18,051 bases of DNA from Acidobacteriota bacterium (GCA_021780095.1 JAJXZK010000427.1:1-18051); one strand, 5' to 3'. Positions 1 through 8,095 are shown, counted from the stretch's first letter. A program made the numbers and translations. Notes: generated by a model from the sequence alone, not told the origin.

Positions 1-2
1 GC

Positions 3-221
3 GCTCCACCGGCTCAACTGGTAGCCCGCAACGACGCCCCTTCAGACCCGGCTGCAACACCAGACCCTGCTTTCGTCAAACGCGTCAGTATGCCGGTGAA
101 ACATTCGGTACATTCTGAGCACGGACATAGTTACTACGTCCATCACGTTCGCCACGCATCTTACGTCCGCCGGCGCCGTCATCATAGAAGCATGTCTCTG
201 CTCGCCGCCGGCTTACGCTGA
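3..221 (+). CDS. C-terminal end of a His/Arg-rich protein of unknown function (cut by left edge)
   Basis: An open frame enters from the left edge and runs 72 codons to a TGA at 219-221. It has no start inside the window, so it is the tail of a longer gene. The visible part begins with a Pro/Ala/Asp-rich stretch typical of a disordered linker. A His/Tyr-rich segment follows (HSEHGHSYYVHHVRH), then a basic run (RRRRHH) and a short hydrophobic end (SMSLLAAGLR). Third codon positions are mostly G or C, as in neighbouring genes, which supports real coding. No domain is recognised. The His cluster could bind metal or nucleic acid, but that is speculation. It converges on the MFS gene on the opposite strand, 62 bp away. 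Confidence 0.45.
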   Translation, partial: APPAQLVARNDAPSDPAATPDPAFVKRVSMPVKHSVHSEHGHSYYVHHVRHASYVRRRRHHRSMSLLAAGLR

Positions 222-283
222 CACAAAACTGGCCGAGCTGAACCGGGCGATCTATCTGCCAGGTCCGGCAACATGAAGTCGCT

Positions 284-1609
284 TCAATGCCGCGACTCTG
301 CCGCCGCTGCTTCCGGGCCTGCTCCCAACAACTCGTGTTCGCTCAACCGGTTTACTTTTCGCAGTGAAGGAAACATCAAAGTCCAGACGCCAGTAACCGC
401 GATTGCCCCTATCCCTCCAACCACGACGGCCGGAACCGCACCCCACCATTGAGCCGTCACGCCGCTTTCAAAACTCCCAAACTCATTACTGGCTCCGATA
501 AATAAGGCATTCACAGCACTCACGCGCCCACGCATCGCCTGCGGCGTGGCCAACTGCAGCATGGAGGAGCGGACAATAATACTGACCATGTCGGCTGCCC
601 CAACAATAAATAAAGCGGCCAAGGAAAGCGCCATATTGCGCGACCATCCGAACACCACCGTAGCCGTCCCAAATATCACCACTGAATACAACATACGCAC
701 TCCTGCATGATGGCTGATGGGCCGCCACGTCATCAATATAGAGACGGAAAGAGCCCCCAACGCAGGAGCAGCGCGTAATATTCCCAACCCTCTTGGGCCG
801 GAATGCAGAATGTTTTCAGCAAAAATCGGGAGCAGCGCAACCGCACCGCCCAGCAACACAGCAAACAGATCCAGCGTTGTAACACCGAGCAGGAGCTTTT
901 TGTGCCACATGTATCGGAATCCCGCCAAAAGCGTTTCCGCCGAGATTGACCGTTGTTCCTGGCGTCCGGGCCGCACCGAAAGCGATGCGAGAAGAAACAA
1001 AAAAACGAATAACGTTGCTAGTGCAAATACGTACACGATTGCGCCACCCTCCAGGTGTTTGCCTGTTGGGCTGGGCAGCCAGTGCACTAGCGGCAACGTG
1101 AAAAGCAATCCGCCCATCGCCGGTCCGACAAAATTCGCCAGTTGAAAGATTGAGGCGCCCCAGGAAACGGCATTGACGAAATCTCCCTTCGGTACCAGAT
1201 GTGGCAGCAATGCCGAACTCGCCGGGCCGCTAAACGAGCGCCCAGTTCCCACCAAAAACAACACTGTAAACAAGGCAGCGACACGCTGGGTCCCGATCCA
1301 TGAAAGGTAAAACAACGTTCCCGTACAAAGGCATTGCAGCCCGTAGCAAACCAGAATGATGTGTCGCCGGTCGTAGCGATCGGCTGCATGCCCGCTGACC
1401 AGTAGAAATAGAATTCCGGGCAGAAACAGAGCGAGACCGGCATAGCCAAGGTCGATGGCTCGATGGGTAATCGCATAGATTTGCCAGGAAACGGCGACCG
1501 CCTGTGCCTCAGCGCCGATGATGACGAGGAGCCGGGCCAGCTGATATCGGCGAAAATCGCGGGAGGCAAATGCGGCAGCGCCGCGAGCCCGTTCGTGCGG
1601 AGTCGACAT
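284..1609 (-). CDS. MFS exporter of the EntS / MFS_3 type
   Basis: This is a 12-helix major facilitator exporter of 441 aa in the inner membrane. The family (enterobactin exporter EntS and related drug/proton antiporters) exports siderophores or small toxic compounds. The N-terminal half carries the loop GHAADRYDRRHI after TM2. The C-terminal half has the family signature RGRVSAVNALFIGASNEFG followed by FESG. The start is placed at the ATG at 1609, giving MSTPHERARG and then the usual amphipathic entry RDFRRYQLARLL. A longer frame opens at an ATG at 1681, but the added 24 residues have no family character. The purine run GATAGAAGGA lies directly before the chosen ATG, so Shine-Dalgarno spacing is unusually short. 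It lies 159 bp downstream of uxaB on the same strand. The substrate is not deducible; no siderophore genes are nearby. Confidence 0.85.
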   Translation of the reverse strand: MSTPHERARGAAAFASRDFRRYQLARLLVIIGAEAQAVAVSWQIYAITHRAIDLGYAGLALFLPGILFLLVSGHAADRYDRRHIILVCYGLQCLCTGTLFYLSWIGTQRVAALFTVLFLVGTGRSFSGPASSALLPHLVPKGDFVNAVSWGASIFQLANFVGPAMGGLLFTLPLVHWLPSPTGKHLEGGAIVYVFALATLFVFLFLLASLSVRPGRQEQRSISAETLLAGFRYMWHKKLLLGVTTLDLFAVLLGGAVALLPIFAENILHSGPRGLGILRAAPALGALSVSILMTWRPISHHAGVRMLYSVVIFGTATVVFGWSRNMALSLAALFIVGAADMVSIIVRSSMLQLATPQAMRGRVSAVNALFIGASNEFGSFESGVTAQWWGAVPAVVVGGIGAIAVTGVWTLMFPSLRKVNRLSEHELLGAGPEAAAAESRH

Positions 1610-1768
1610 TCCTTCTATCCTGTCACAATTCCACTGGGTCATGCTTTGGACGAGACATCGTCGTGCGCCATGCCGCTGCATACCGGCCGTATTTGACCAC
1701 GGGTATCCCGGGACATTGGATACACAAGCGGGAACCGCGCTCGCGGGCGACGCAGCCTTCCGTTCGCG

Positions 1769-3301
1769 CTAACTTACTTGCTGCAGACTGGCGCGCATGC
1801 CGCGATTCAGTATGGACTCCACATACCCACTCACCGCTTGAGGGAATCCTGGCAATCCCCGCAAATCTTTGCCCCACCAATCCTCGCGTTGCAGTACCGA
1901 TTCGGTCAGCTTGCGGATTCCCTCACCCGACCCGTCAAACCCTGACCATAGGCGCGCAAACGTCTCCAAAATCGATTGGCCATCCTGAATGCAATATTCT
2001 TCGCCGCCGCGATGGCCAATCAGGGCGCCATCCCGAACTTCCGTCCCACGATAAAACGTAATCAGCGCGGCGAGCGCGAAGGTCAAACGAGCGGGCAGCT
2101 CGCCTTTCATCGCAAGGTACTGTTCGACAGATGGCAACACGCGCGTCTTGTACTTCGAAACCGAATTCAAGGAAATACTCAGCAATGCGTGTTGAATAAA
2201 CGGATTGCTGAAGCGCTCAAACACTGCGAGGGCAAACGCGTCCAGGTCCTGCCTCGGCAAAGCCAGGGTCGGAATCACCTCGCTGTAAATCGCGCGAGTC
2301 ATAAAGTCGCGGATCAGCGGATCCATCATGCATTCGCCCACCAGGTTCTCGCCCGCCTGATACGCCGCCGGCACAGTGGCCGTGTGTGCGCCATTCAATA
2401 TGCGCACCTTGCGGTCTCGATAAGGCGTCATATCCTCGGCAAAAATCACGTTGAAGCCCGCTTCGCGCAGCGGCAGTTCCCTCCCCAACGCAGGCGACCC
2501 TTCAATCACCCAAAGATGAAAGACCTCCGAGGTATTGAACAAATCATCGACGTATCCGGACTGTTGCCACAACGTCCGAAATTCATCGCGCGGGAAACCG
2601 GTAACAATCCGGTCTACCAATGTATTGGTAAAAACGTTGGCTTCGGAGATCCATTTCACAATCTTCGGATCGATGCCCCAATTTGCCGCCGTTTGCAGCA
2701 CCGTTTGTTTCAACTTGTCGCCGTTGCGCTCGATCAGCTCACAGGGTAAAAGCACAAATCCCTTCGACATATCGCCTGCGAACGCCTTGTATCGTTCGAT
2801 CAGCAGCAGTGTAAGCTTTGCCGGAAACGACACCGGCGGCCGATCGCTCTGTTGGTCTGCTGCCCCATACACAATGCCTGCCTCGGTGGTGTTGGAGACG
2901 ATGAAACGAAGATCAGGGTTGTGCGCGCACTTCAGGTATTCGTCGAACTGTTTATACGGATCGATGCCGCGACGGATCGCAGTGACAATGCGTTTTTCTT
3001 CGACCAGCCGGCCGTCCTCGATGCCTCGCGAAAGATGCGTATATGCCCCGTTTTGCTGATTCAGCGTCGTTACTGTCCCCGGAGTCATCGACGCCACTAC
3101 AACCACTCGTCCGCGGAAGAGACCTTTCCGGTTCATGCCGTCGATCATCCAATCCACGAATCCACGGAGAAAAACACCGGTGCCGAATTGCAGCACTCTT
3201 TCCGGCAGGCCCTCCGCCGTTCCTTCGGGTGTCAGTTCCGGATGATGTTTCAGGAATTCCGCGTCCAACCGCGGCAAGTTTGCAATTGTTGATTCTTCCA
3301 T
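1769..3301 (-). CDS. uxaB: tagaturonate reductase (altronate oxidoreductase), UxaB
   Basis: This enzyme is a polyol-specific long-chain dehydrogenase/reductase of the mannitol dehydrogenase superfamily. It reduces tagaturonate to altronate with NADH in the cytoplasm (galacturonate branch of hexuronate breakdown). The N-terminal dinucleotide-binding signature VLQFGTGVFLRGFVDW is at residues 36-51. The catalytic motif K298-x4-N303-x2-H306 (KVRILNGAHT) matches the Lys/Asn/His trio known from mannitol dehydrogenase. The closing motif SLNSVSKYKTRVLPS is near residue 380. At 510 aa it is slightly longer than E. coli UxaB (about 480). The ATG at 3301 has a GAGGTGG sequence about 11 bases upstream. 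No other hexuronate genes (uxaA, uxaC, exuT) lie in the window, so the pathway must be scattered. Fructuronate reductase (UxuB) is the closest alternative, but the sequence style favours UxaB. Confidence 0.85.
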   Translation of the reverse strand: MEESTIANLPRLDAEFLKHHPELTPEGTAEGLPERVLQFGTGVFLRGFVDWMIDGMNRKGLFRGRVVVVASMTPGTVTTLNQQNGAYTHLSRGIEDGRLVEEKRIVTAIRRGIDPYKQFDEYLKCAHNPDLRFIVSNTTEAGIVYGAADQQSDRPPVSFPAKLTLLLIERYKAFAGDMSKGFVLLPCELIERNGDKLKQTVLQTAANWGIDPKIVKWISEANVFTNTLVDRIVTGFPRDEFRTLWQQSGYVDDLFNTSEVFHLWVIEGSPALGRELPLREAGFNVIFAEDMTPYRDRKVRILNGAHTATVPAAYQAGENLVGECMMDPLIRDFMTRAIYSEVIPTLALPRQDLDAFALAVFERFSNPFIQHALLSISLNSVSKYKTRVLPSVEQYLAMKGELPARLTFALAALITFYRGTEVRDGALIGHRGGEEYCIQDGQSILETFARLWSGFDGSGEGIRKLTESVLQREDWWGKDLRGLPGFPQAVSGYVESILNRGMRASLQQVS

Positions 3302-3637
3302 CTTTGTCGATCCACCTCATCTCCATCCCAAATGTAACAGTGTCACACTGTCTTCGAACCTGTGTCTTTGCTGGGTAAGGAAGCGAATCTGTGCCGAGGA
3401 CTGGGTCTGGGAGATGTGGCGGAAAAGATGGAGATCGTGCTTCAGAGTCGATGACGGGATCACTTTCTCTTCGCGGTGACTGACGCGTTCGTCGCTGCGT
3501 TCACGGCTACGCCCATATGACATGTAGTTTTTAGTCTTCTGCTGAACTCTTCGACTCAGGTACCTGCGATGTACGCCTCATTCTGATGGGGAGATTCTAT
3601 TCGTGCATCGCCGTGCAAGCCACCCGGGGAATGGAGT
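3302..3637. other. 336-bp intergenic region upstream of uxaB
   Basis: This gap lies between the end of the Crp-type gene and the start of uxaB, both on the minus strand. Near uxaB it holds a perfect 15-bp palindrome (3337-3351) and a weak promoter. In the rest (about 3360-3637) I see no credible gene, RNA or strong terminator. A 68-codon minus-strand frame (3317-3523) has charged, low-complexity composition and no ribosome site and is judged spurious. Confidence 0.6.
3337..3351. promoter_or_regulatory. 15-bp perfect palindrome, candidate operator of uxaB
   Basis: The site reads ACAGTGT-C-ACACTGT, two perfect 7-bp arms around one central base, about 36 bp before the uxaB start. Read on the minus strand it fills the 16-bp spacer between a poor -35-like TTCGAA and a -10-like TACATT. 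A repressor or activator bound there would directly control the promoter. Hexuronate genes are commonly governed by GntR- or LacI-type regulators, but no such regulator is encoded here and I cannot assign the site to a family. Confidence 0.45.
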
Positions 3638-4348
3638 CTACACTTCTGCGTAGCTCGCCAACGCCATCTGGTTGTGGATCAACAGCGTCGACCCGCGGAA
3701 ATCGAGCAAATGCCGGCTTTTGAAATCACTCAGCGTGCGGGTAACCGTTTCGCGAGAAGCACCAATGCACTCGCCGATTTCACCATGCGTCAGTGTGAGT
3801 TCGAATTGGTTGCCGTGTTTGGTTTCATCGGCGGCTGCACACAACTCCAGCAACAACCGGGCCAGCTTGACGGGTGCACTGGGCGCGAGTCCGACGGTGC
3901 GCAGCTGTTCACATGCCCGCGTATAGTCCATGCTTAAATCGCGCGCCACGCTTGCATAGGCAGCCGGATAGCGCATCAGGAATTCCAGGAAATCCTGCCG
4001 CCTCACCGATGCGATTTTGCAGGGATGCAACACCTCTGCGGTCATTTCATACTCCTTGCCAGAAAGAACTGAGGTGAGCCCCGGCAGTTCCCCGGGCCCA
4101 GCAATGCGCAGGATCAGCCGTCGACCATCAATCGAATTCATGGAGAGTTTCACCTGTCCCTCCAACAAAACGTAGACGCGCGACGGATTTTGTTTCTCCT
4201 CAAACAAAACTTCCCGGGGCTCATATGTCTGGCGAATTGACATCGACTCAAAGTCGGCCAGCGCTTGCTGTGGCAATGCCTTAAAAAACTGGCCTGCATA
4301 ATATGGCTCAGAGAGATTTGTCCGGTCGGCGTGATAGGTGTGTGGCAT
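3638..4348 (-). CDS. Crp/Fnr-family transcriptional regulator
   Basis: This is a 236-aa cytoplasmic DNA-binding regulator. Residues 20-135 form a cyclic-nucleotide-binding-type beta barrel (FEEKQNPSRVYVLLEGQVKLSM, then ILRIAGPGELPGL). A dimerisation helix follows at about 135-165, and a Crp-type winged helix-turn-helix at 188-216 (THGEIGECIGASRETVTRTL). The recognition helix carries R199-E200-x3-R204, the Crp pattern that reads GTGA half-sites, rather than the E-SxxR pattern of Fnr. No N-terminal Fe-S cysteine cluster is present, so oxygen sensing as in Fnr is unlikely. The effector is unknown. The start is the ATG at 4348, with AGGAG ten bases upstream. An in-frame ATG at 4357 has that site only one base away and would overlap the STAS stop. 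The gene begins one base after the STAS stop, indicating translational coupling. Confidence 0.85.
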   Translation of the reverse strand: MPHTYHADRTNLSEPYYAGQFFKALPQQALADFESMSIRQTYEPREVLFEEKQNPSRVYVLLEGQVKLSMNSIDGRRLILRIAGPGELPGLTSVLSGKEYEMTAEVLHPCKIASVRRQDFLEFLMRYPAAYASVARDLSMDYTRACEQLRTVGLAPSAPVKLARLLLELCAAADETKHGNQFELTLTHGEIGECIGASRETVTRTLSDFKSRHLLDFRGSTLLIHNQMALASYAEV

Positions 4349-4349
4349 A

Positions 4350-4675
4350 TCAATCATTCTCCTGATCGTCGTTTGTTGGATTGCGCTGAGCTTGCTCTGC
4401 AAAAGACTCGGTCAACGGGCTTGCAGTAAGAATTGCAGGATGTTTTTCTCGACAAATATGGCGCAAAACCTGCATGCCGCTGACGTCAACATAGGTCACA
4501 TTCCGCAGATCGACGGTCGCCGAACGCATATCGAGCGTGGCGGCCAGGTCACTCCACACTGCCGCCAATTCCTCGGCCCATGGTCCAACGACTCTTCCCT
4601 CAAGCTTGATGACGGCTGCATTCGGATTGTTTTCGATCGTTATGCGTAACGTAAGTTGGCTCGTGCCTGCGCCAT
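4350..4675 (-). pseudogene. STAS-domain protein (anti-sigma-antagonist type), frame broken by a 5-bp tandem duplication
   Basis: The 3' part encodes a clear STAS domain: VIKLEGRVVGPWAEEL, then VDLRNVTYVDVSGMQVL with the phospho-acceptor-type DVSG serine. In this frame no ATG, GTG or TTG precedes the first strand; the only usable start is an internal TTG at 4568, which would delete beta1-beta2 and leave 72 aa. An ATG at 4675 opens another frame (MAQARANLR) that stops after 11 codons. The two frames join exactly where TTACG is repeated in tandem (4645-4654). Removing one copy gives a continuous 106-aa protein, MAQARANLRITIENNPN onwards, the normal size for a one-domain STAS protein. It could be a recent inactivating mutation, a phase-variable switch or a sequencing error. 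Stop and start are coupled to the Crp-type gene. It could signal in a partner-switching or sensor pathway. Confidence 0.65.
4645..4654. repeat. tandem duplication of 5 bp (CGTAA x2) inside the STAS gene
   Basis: The plus strand reads CGTAACGTAA (TTACGTTACG on the coding strand). Because 5 is not a multiple of 3, the second copy shifts the reading frame of the STAS gene. Loss of one copy by slippage would restore it. Confidence 0.8.
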
Positions 4676-4837
4676 GCCCTCACTAATGGCACGTTTTGGG
4701 CCGAACCTGATCGGTCACGCGGCCGAATCCTGCATATTACTCGTAGGAAATAAGTTATGGGCGGGTTTTGATGCGGAGATTTGTTCGATTGCAAAGTTAC
4801 GTGACGAAGTGACGAAGACGATATTTCGTCGCCGAGA

Positions 4838-7117
4838 CTACATATAGTCGCTGCGCTCGATGCCAAGCTTCTTTAACTTGGAGTTCAGCGTGGTGCGCTT
4901 CAGACCGAGTCGCTCGGCTGCTCCTCCGGAACCGCCAATCACTCCACCGGTTTCCCGCAGCACGCGCAGGATGTGTTCCCGTTCGGCGGCTTGCAGGTTC
5001 GGGTCGACTTCGGAGGCCGCCTCGGATTCGGCACTCGCCAGCTCAACCAGCGGAACATGGAGCACCCTGCCGCGGGTAAGAATCACGGCGCGTTCGATAA
5101 AATTTTCCAGCTCTCGAATGTTCCCCGGCCATTTCCAACTCGCCAGCGCAGCCATGGACTCCTCAGGGATGGATTCGATCGACTTCCCCATGTGCCGGCA
5201 ATGCTTGTCGACGAAATGGCGAACCAGCATCGGAATGTCGCTTTGGCGATCGCGCAACGGCGGAGAAACTACCGGGAAAACCTTAAGGCGATAATAAAGA
5301 TCGCTGCGAAATTGCTTCTCTGCCACCATCTTTTCCAAATCGCGATTGGTGGCCGCAATCAGGCGAACATCCACGCGAATATTCTGTGTTCCACCCAGCC
5401 GCTCAATCTCCCGCTCCTGCAGGGCACGTAGCAGTTTGGGCTGCAGATCCAGCGGCATCTCGCCAATTTCGTCCAGAAACAATGTCCCTTCGTGCGCCAA
5501 CTCCAACCGACCCATTCGACGCGCAATCGCTCCCGTAAAGGCACCCTTCTCGTGGCCAAAGAGCTCACTTTCCAGCAGGCCAGCAGGAATCGCGGCACAA
5601 TTCAGCTTGATGAACGTCCTCTCGCGTCGAGGACTCAGCCGGTGAATCGCACGCGCCAACAGCTCCTTCCCGGTTCCGGTCTCTCCTTGAATCAGTACAG
5701 TCGCATCGGTCGGTGCGACAATCTCAATATCCTTCAGCACATGTTTCAGGCCGGTACTCTCGCCAATGATGTCCTCAAACCGATGCTCCATGTTGAGCTC
5801 GTCTTCAAGGTAATCCTTCTCCTGCGAAAGTTTGTCACGCAGATCGGCAATCTGCCGAAAGGCAAGCCCATTGTTCACTGCCATTGCAATCTGACTGGCA
5901 ATTTGCCCGAGCATGTCTGCTTCGCGCTGCGTGAAGGCAGACTCCATGCGGCTGGCCACCATCAGAGTTCCCAACGTCTGTCCTCGGTTAATTAACGGAA
6001 CCCAGCATCCCGACATCATGTGTTTGTCTGTCAAATGACGGACCGCTTCTCTGGCATAAGGGCCGAGGTTAATCTGGCTCAGCAGGACCGGCTCGCCCAA
6101 CCGAAAGGCCGAGCCGGCAGGTGAATTTTCAATCGAGATGATGGTCTCCGTCTGTTTAGCCTGCTTGCCCTCGCCGGCTTCAAGAAACTGTTCACGCAAG
6201 CCGCCCGATACCGGATCGCGAAGCGCCAGCGTGGCGCAATCATGCGGAACCACATCGCGAATGCTGGCTGAAATCGCCGCCAGCATCTTGCGGATATCCA
6301 CATTGGCTAACAGAACCGTACTCAGCTGCAGCATCAACGCTTCTTCCGCGCGTTTCCGATCGGTAAAATCGCGAGTAATTTTGGCAAAGCCAGTCAGCTC
6401 GTTGTGCCCGTCGAAAATCGGCGTAAGCACGACATTCGCCCAGAAACGCGACCCATCTTTCCGGATGCGCCATCCTTCGGCTTCAAATCTTCCCTTGGCT
6501 TTGGCGAGCCTCAATTGCTCGTCCGGCTTCTTTCGCTCCGCCTCGTCATCGGGATAAAAAATGGAGAAGTGCTGCCCGATAATCTCGTCCGCGCTATAGC
6601 CTTTGATTCGCTGGGCTCCCGGGTTCCAGGTCGCGACATGTCCCTTGGGATCGAGCAGGAAAATGGCATAGTCCTTCACGCTGTCGACAATCGACCGCAA
6701 CTGTTGATCGGATCGCCGCAGCGCATCCTGCGCCGTGCGTTGAAAGGAAACATCCCGCACGAAGCTGAGAACGATCGGACCATTCGACGTGTCCACCGGG
6801 CGAAGCATGATGTCGACTGGGATTTCGCGGCCATCTTTCCGCAAGCCAAACAGGTTCAGTCCGCCACCCATCGATCGGGTCCGGGGCTGCGCGTTATAGT
6901 CCTCGCGATAGGCGGGATGCCTCCCGCGAAAACGCTCGGGAACCAGGTTTTCAATCGGCAGGCCTGTCAGTTCCCCCGAACCATACCCGAACATCACCTC
7001 TGCCTGATGATTTGCCGCACGAATGTCTCCCTGCGTATCCGTGACCAGGATGGCATCGGGGGAAAAATCGAAAAGTTGTTGGATCGCCGGAAAAGCGAAC
7101 GTATCCTCTGGAGGCAT
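4838..7117 (-). CDS. sigma-54-dependent transcriptional activator with PAS-PAS-GAF sensor region
   Basis: This 759-aa enhancer-binding protein uses ATP to remodel sigma-54 RNA polymerase. PAS1 spans about residues 12-127 and PAS2 about 138-257, both with following PAC motifs ([26 protein letters not shown]). A GAF domain covers about 265-415 and a coiled linker 420-447. The AAA+ domain is at about 449-680, with Walker A GETGTGKE (478-485), the sigma-54 contact loop GAFTGA (525-530), Walker B LFLDE (546-550) and the segment FRSDLYYRL with candidate arginine fingers. A Fis-type helix-turn-helix lies at 715-752 ([20 protein letters not shown]). There is no receiver domain, so it senses through PAS/GAF ligands or partners as in FhlA or NifA. 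The ATG at 7117 has only a distant AGG upstream. It precedes the STAS and Crp-type genes on the same strand by 162 bp. Target promoters are unknown; no convincing -24/-12 site was found nearby. Confidence 0.92.
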   Translation of the reverse strand: MPPEDTFAFPAIQQLFDFSPDAILVTDTQGDIRAANHQAEVMFGYGSGELTGLPIENLVPERFRGRHPAYREDYNAQPRTRSMGGGLNLFGLRKDGREIPVDIMLRPVDTSNGPIVLSFVRDVSFQRTAQDALRRSDQQLRSIVDSVKDYAIFLLDPKGHVATWNPGAQRIKGYSADEIIGQHFSIFYPDDEAERKKPDEQLRLAKAKGRFEAEGWRIRKDGSRFWANVVLTPIFDGHNELTGFAKITRDFTDRKRAEEALMLQLSTVLLANVDIRKMLAAISASIRDVVPHDCATLALRDPVSGGLREQFLEAGEGKQAKQTETIISIENSPAGSAFRLGEPVLLSQINLGPYAREAVRHLTDKHMMSGCWVPLINRGQTLGTLMVASRMESAFTQREADMLGQIASQIAMAVNNGLAFRQIADLRDKLSQEKDYLEDELNMEHRFEDIIGESTGLKHVLKDIEIVAPTDATVLIQGETGTGKELLARAIHRLSPRRERTFIKLNCAAIPAGLLESELFGHEKGAFTGAIARRMGRLELAHEGTLFLDEIGEMPLDLQPKLLRALQEREIERLGGTQNIRVDVRLIAATNRDLEKMVAEKQFRSDLYYRLKVFPVVSPPLRDRQSDIPMLVRHFVDKHCRHMGKSIESIPEESMAALASWKWPGNIRELENFIERAVILTRGRVLHVPLVELASAESEAASEVDPNLQAAEREHILRVLRETGGVIGGSGGAAERLGLKRTTLNSKLKKLGIERSDYM

Positions 7118-7300
7118 GTGCGTTAGTACCTACTCTAAGCGCTCAATCGTCGTTCGCCGAGCACCTGAAAATCAATTTCCACGTTTCAGAATATTTTGTC
7201 GCATCCGCAAGCGCCAGCCGAATCGTGACTTTGCGACGTGACCTCCCTGCCGCGGCGTATTTTTTTTAACCGACAGAAGCAAGAAGATTGCCCTAGAATC

Positions 7301-7318
7301 TTTCCAGATTATTGGAAA
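7301..7318. promoter_or_regulatory. inverted repeat TTTCCA-N6-TGGAAA in the divergent intergenic region
   Basis: Perfect 6-bp arms separated by GATTAT sit between the sigma-54 activator (minus) and the small membrane protein gene (plus). The two-fold symmetry fits a dimeric regulator such as an enhancer-binding protein upstream site. It does not match the GTGA half-site predicted for the nearby Crp-type protein. Binding is inferred only from symmetry and position. Confidence 0.35.
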
Positions 7319-7331
7319 CAATGATGGATCG

Positions 7332-7346
7332 TCGGCCTTAGGCCGA
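7332..7346. repeat. 15-bp palindrome TCGGCCT-T-AGGCCGA
   Basis: Two 7-bp arms around one central base lie 54 bp before the start of the small membrane protein gene. It may be a second operator or a leader hairpin. There is no following T-run, so it is not a terminator for plus-strand transcription. Confidence 0.4.
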
Positions 7347-7399
7347 TCATCAGATTACGAGTGCTGCGGCGAAGATGCCCCTAAAGGAATTGCAATTTC

Positions 7400-7843
7400 A
7401 TGAGCGAAATTTCTCCGGGGTTAACCTCCGAGCCCATCAGTGCGACCGTCCCTCGGCTGTGGGCCGTCAGCCTCACCAGCCTATTATTCATTTTGTTGCA
7501 GAGCGCCTGCACGGTCGCCGTCGCTTTCAGTGGGGTCAACGCTGCCGCGGGGCTGGCATCGTTCGCTGCCGCCGTCGGCCTTACCCGGCTTACGGGCAGT
7601 TTTCACGCTGATCTGATTCGCATTCCCATGATGGTTTTGGCTCTCGCAGGTTCGATATTCACCCTTTATATCGTCCGTCGTGCCCGGGTTTTGCGCGCCC
7701 GTCCCGCATCCCAATGGCGGCTCCGCCCTCTAACCTCGAAAGAAAAACGCAAGGAAACCTTTCAGATTGTGCTTTCCATACTTACCATCCTACTGCTCGT
7801 CGCCGAAATCGTAACCCACGTGGTACTCAATCACGCCTTCTAA
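7400..7843 (+). CDS. small integral membrane protein, unknown function
   Basis: I do not recognise this 147-aa protein. It has four probable membrane segments: about residues 20-42, 47-63 (weaker), 73-93 and 120-143. A basic cytoplasmic-type loop (RRARVLRARPASQWRLRP, then KEKRKE) lies between the third and fourth. The ATG at 7400 is preceded by AAAGGA about 11 bases upstream; codon use matches neighbours. It is transcribed divergently from the sigma-54 activator and lies 252 bp upstream of the metallophore-type operon on the same strand. A role in that system is possible but unsupported. Confidence 0.7.
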   Translation: MSEISPGLTSEPISATVPRLWAVSLTSLLFILLQSACTVAVAFSGVNAAAGLASFAAAVGLTRLTGSFHADLIRIPMMVLALAGSIFTLYIVRRARVLRARPASQWRLRPLTSKEKRKETFQIVLSILTILLLVAEIVTHVVLNHAF

Positions 7844-8082
7844 TCGAACCGGCGATCCGTTAAATTACGCGATGGCTGCGCCCTTGCAGTGAGGCAGCGC
7901 GTCATGAAATATTCACGCACCTGTCTGACAAACGGCCCTTTACCTGTGAATCGGCGCTGGACCCTTTCGATCATGAAAATTGGCCCCCCAGCCAAATAAA
8001 TTTGCTTTCCTTGTAACCAAAGGCGACCCATAAGATTCTAACGTTGCACAGCCCGCGTGGAAACGCGCGAGTCTGCAAAACC

Positions 8083-8088
8083 AGGAGG
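8083..8088 (+). promoter_or_regulatory. consensus ribosome binding site AGGAGG of the precursor gene
   Basis: A perfect AGGAGG lies seven bases before the ATG at 8096. It decides the start over an upstream in-frame start at 8057, which would put METRESAKPGGFT ahead of the signal peptide. It implies strong translation of the precursor. Confidence 0.8.
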
Positions 8089-8095
8089 ATTCACA

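Noticed and set aside
717..1145. 142-codon plus-strand frame opposite the EntS-type exporter
   Set aside because: It is antisense to a well-supported membrane protein gene; composition is typical of a reverse-strand shadow.
3317..3523. 68-codon minus-strand frame upstream of uxaB
   Set aside because: Charged low-complexity product, no ribosome site, overlaps the promoter and palindrome of uxaB, no recognisable family.
4682..4700. TGGCACG on the plus strand as a -24 element
   Set aside because: No TTGC at the required spacing (GGGCC instead) and it points away from any plus-strand gene.
4790..4808. Possible sigma-54 promoter (CACG...TTTGCA on the minus strand) ahead of the STAS gene
   Set aside because: The -24 GG is missing and the spacing between the conserved blocks is one base too long, so it does not meet the GG-N10-GC rule.
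4600..4866. 88-codon minus-strand frame spanning the STAS gene start and the end of the sigma-54 activator gene
   Set aside because: It overlaps two better-supported genes in another frame and has no domain character.
8057..8095. Longer precursor starting with METRESAKPGGFT
   Set aside because: It would bury the perfect AGGAGG inside the gene and spoil the signal peptide; the ATG at 8096 fits both.
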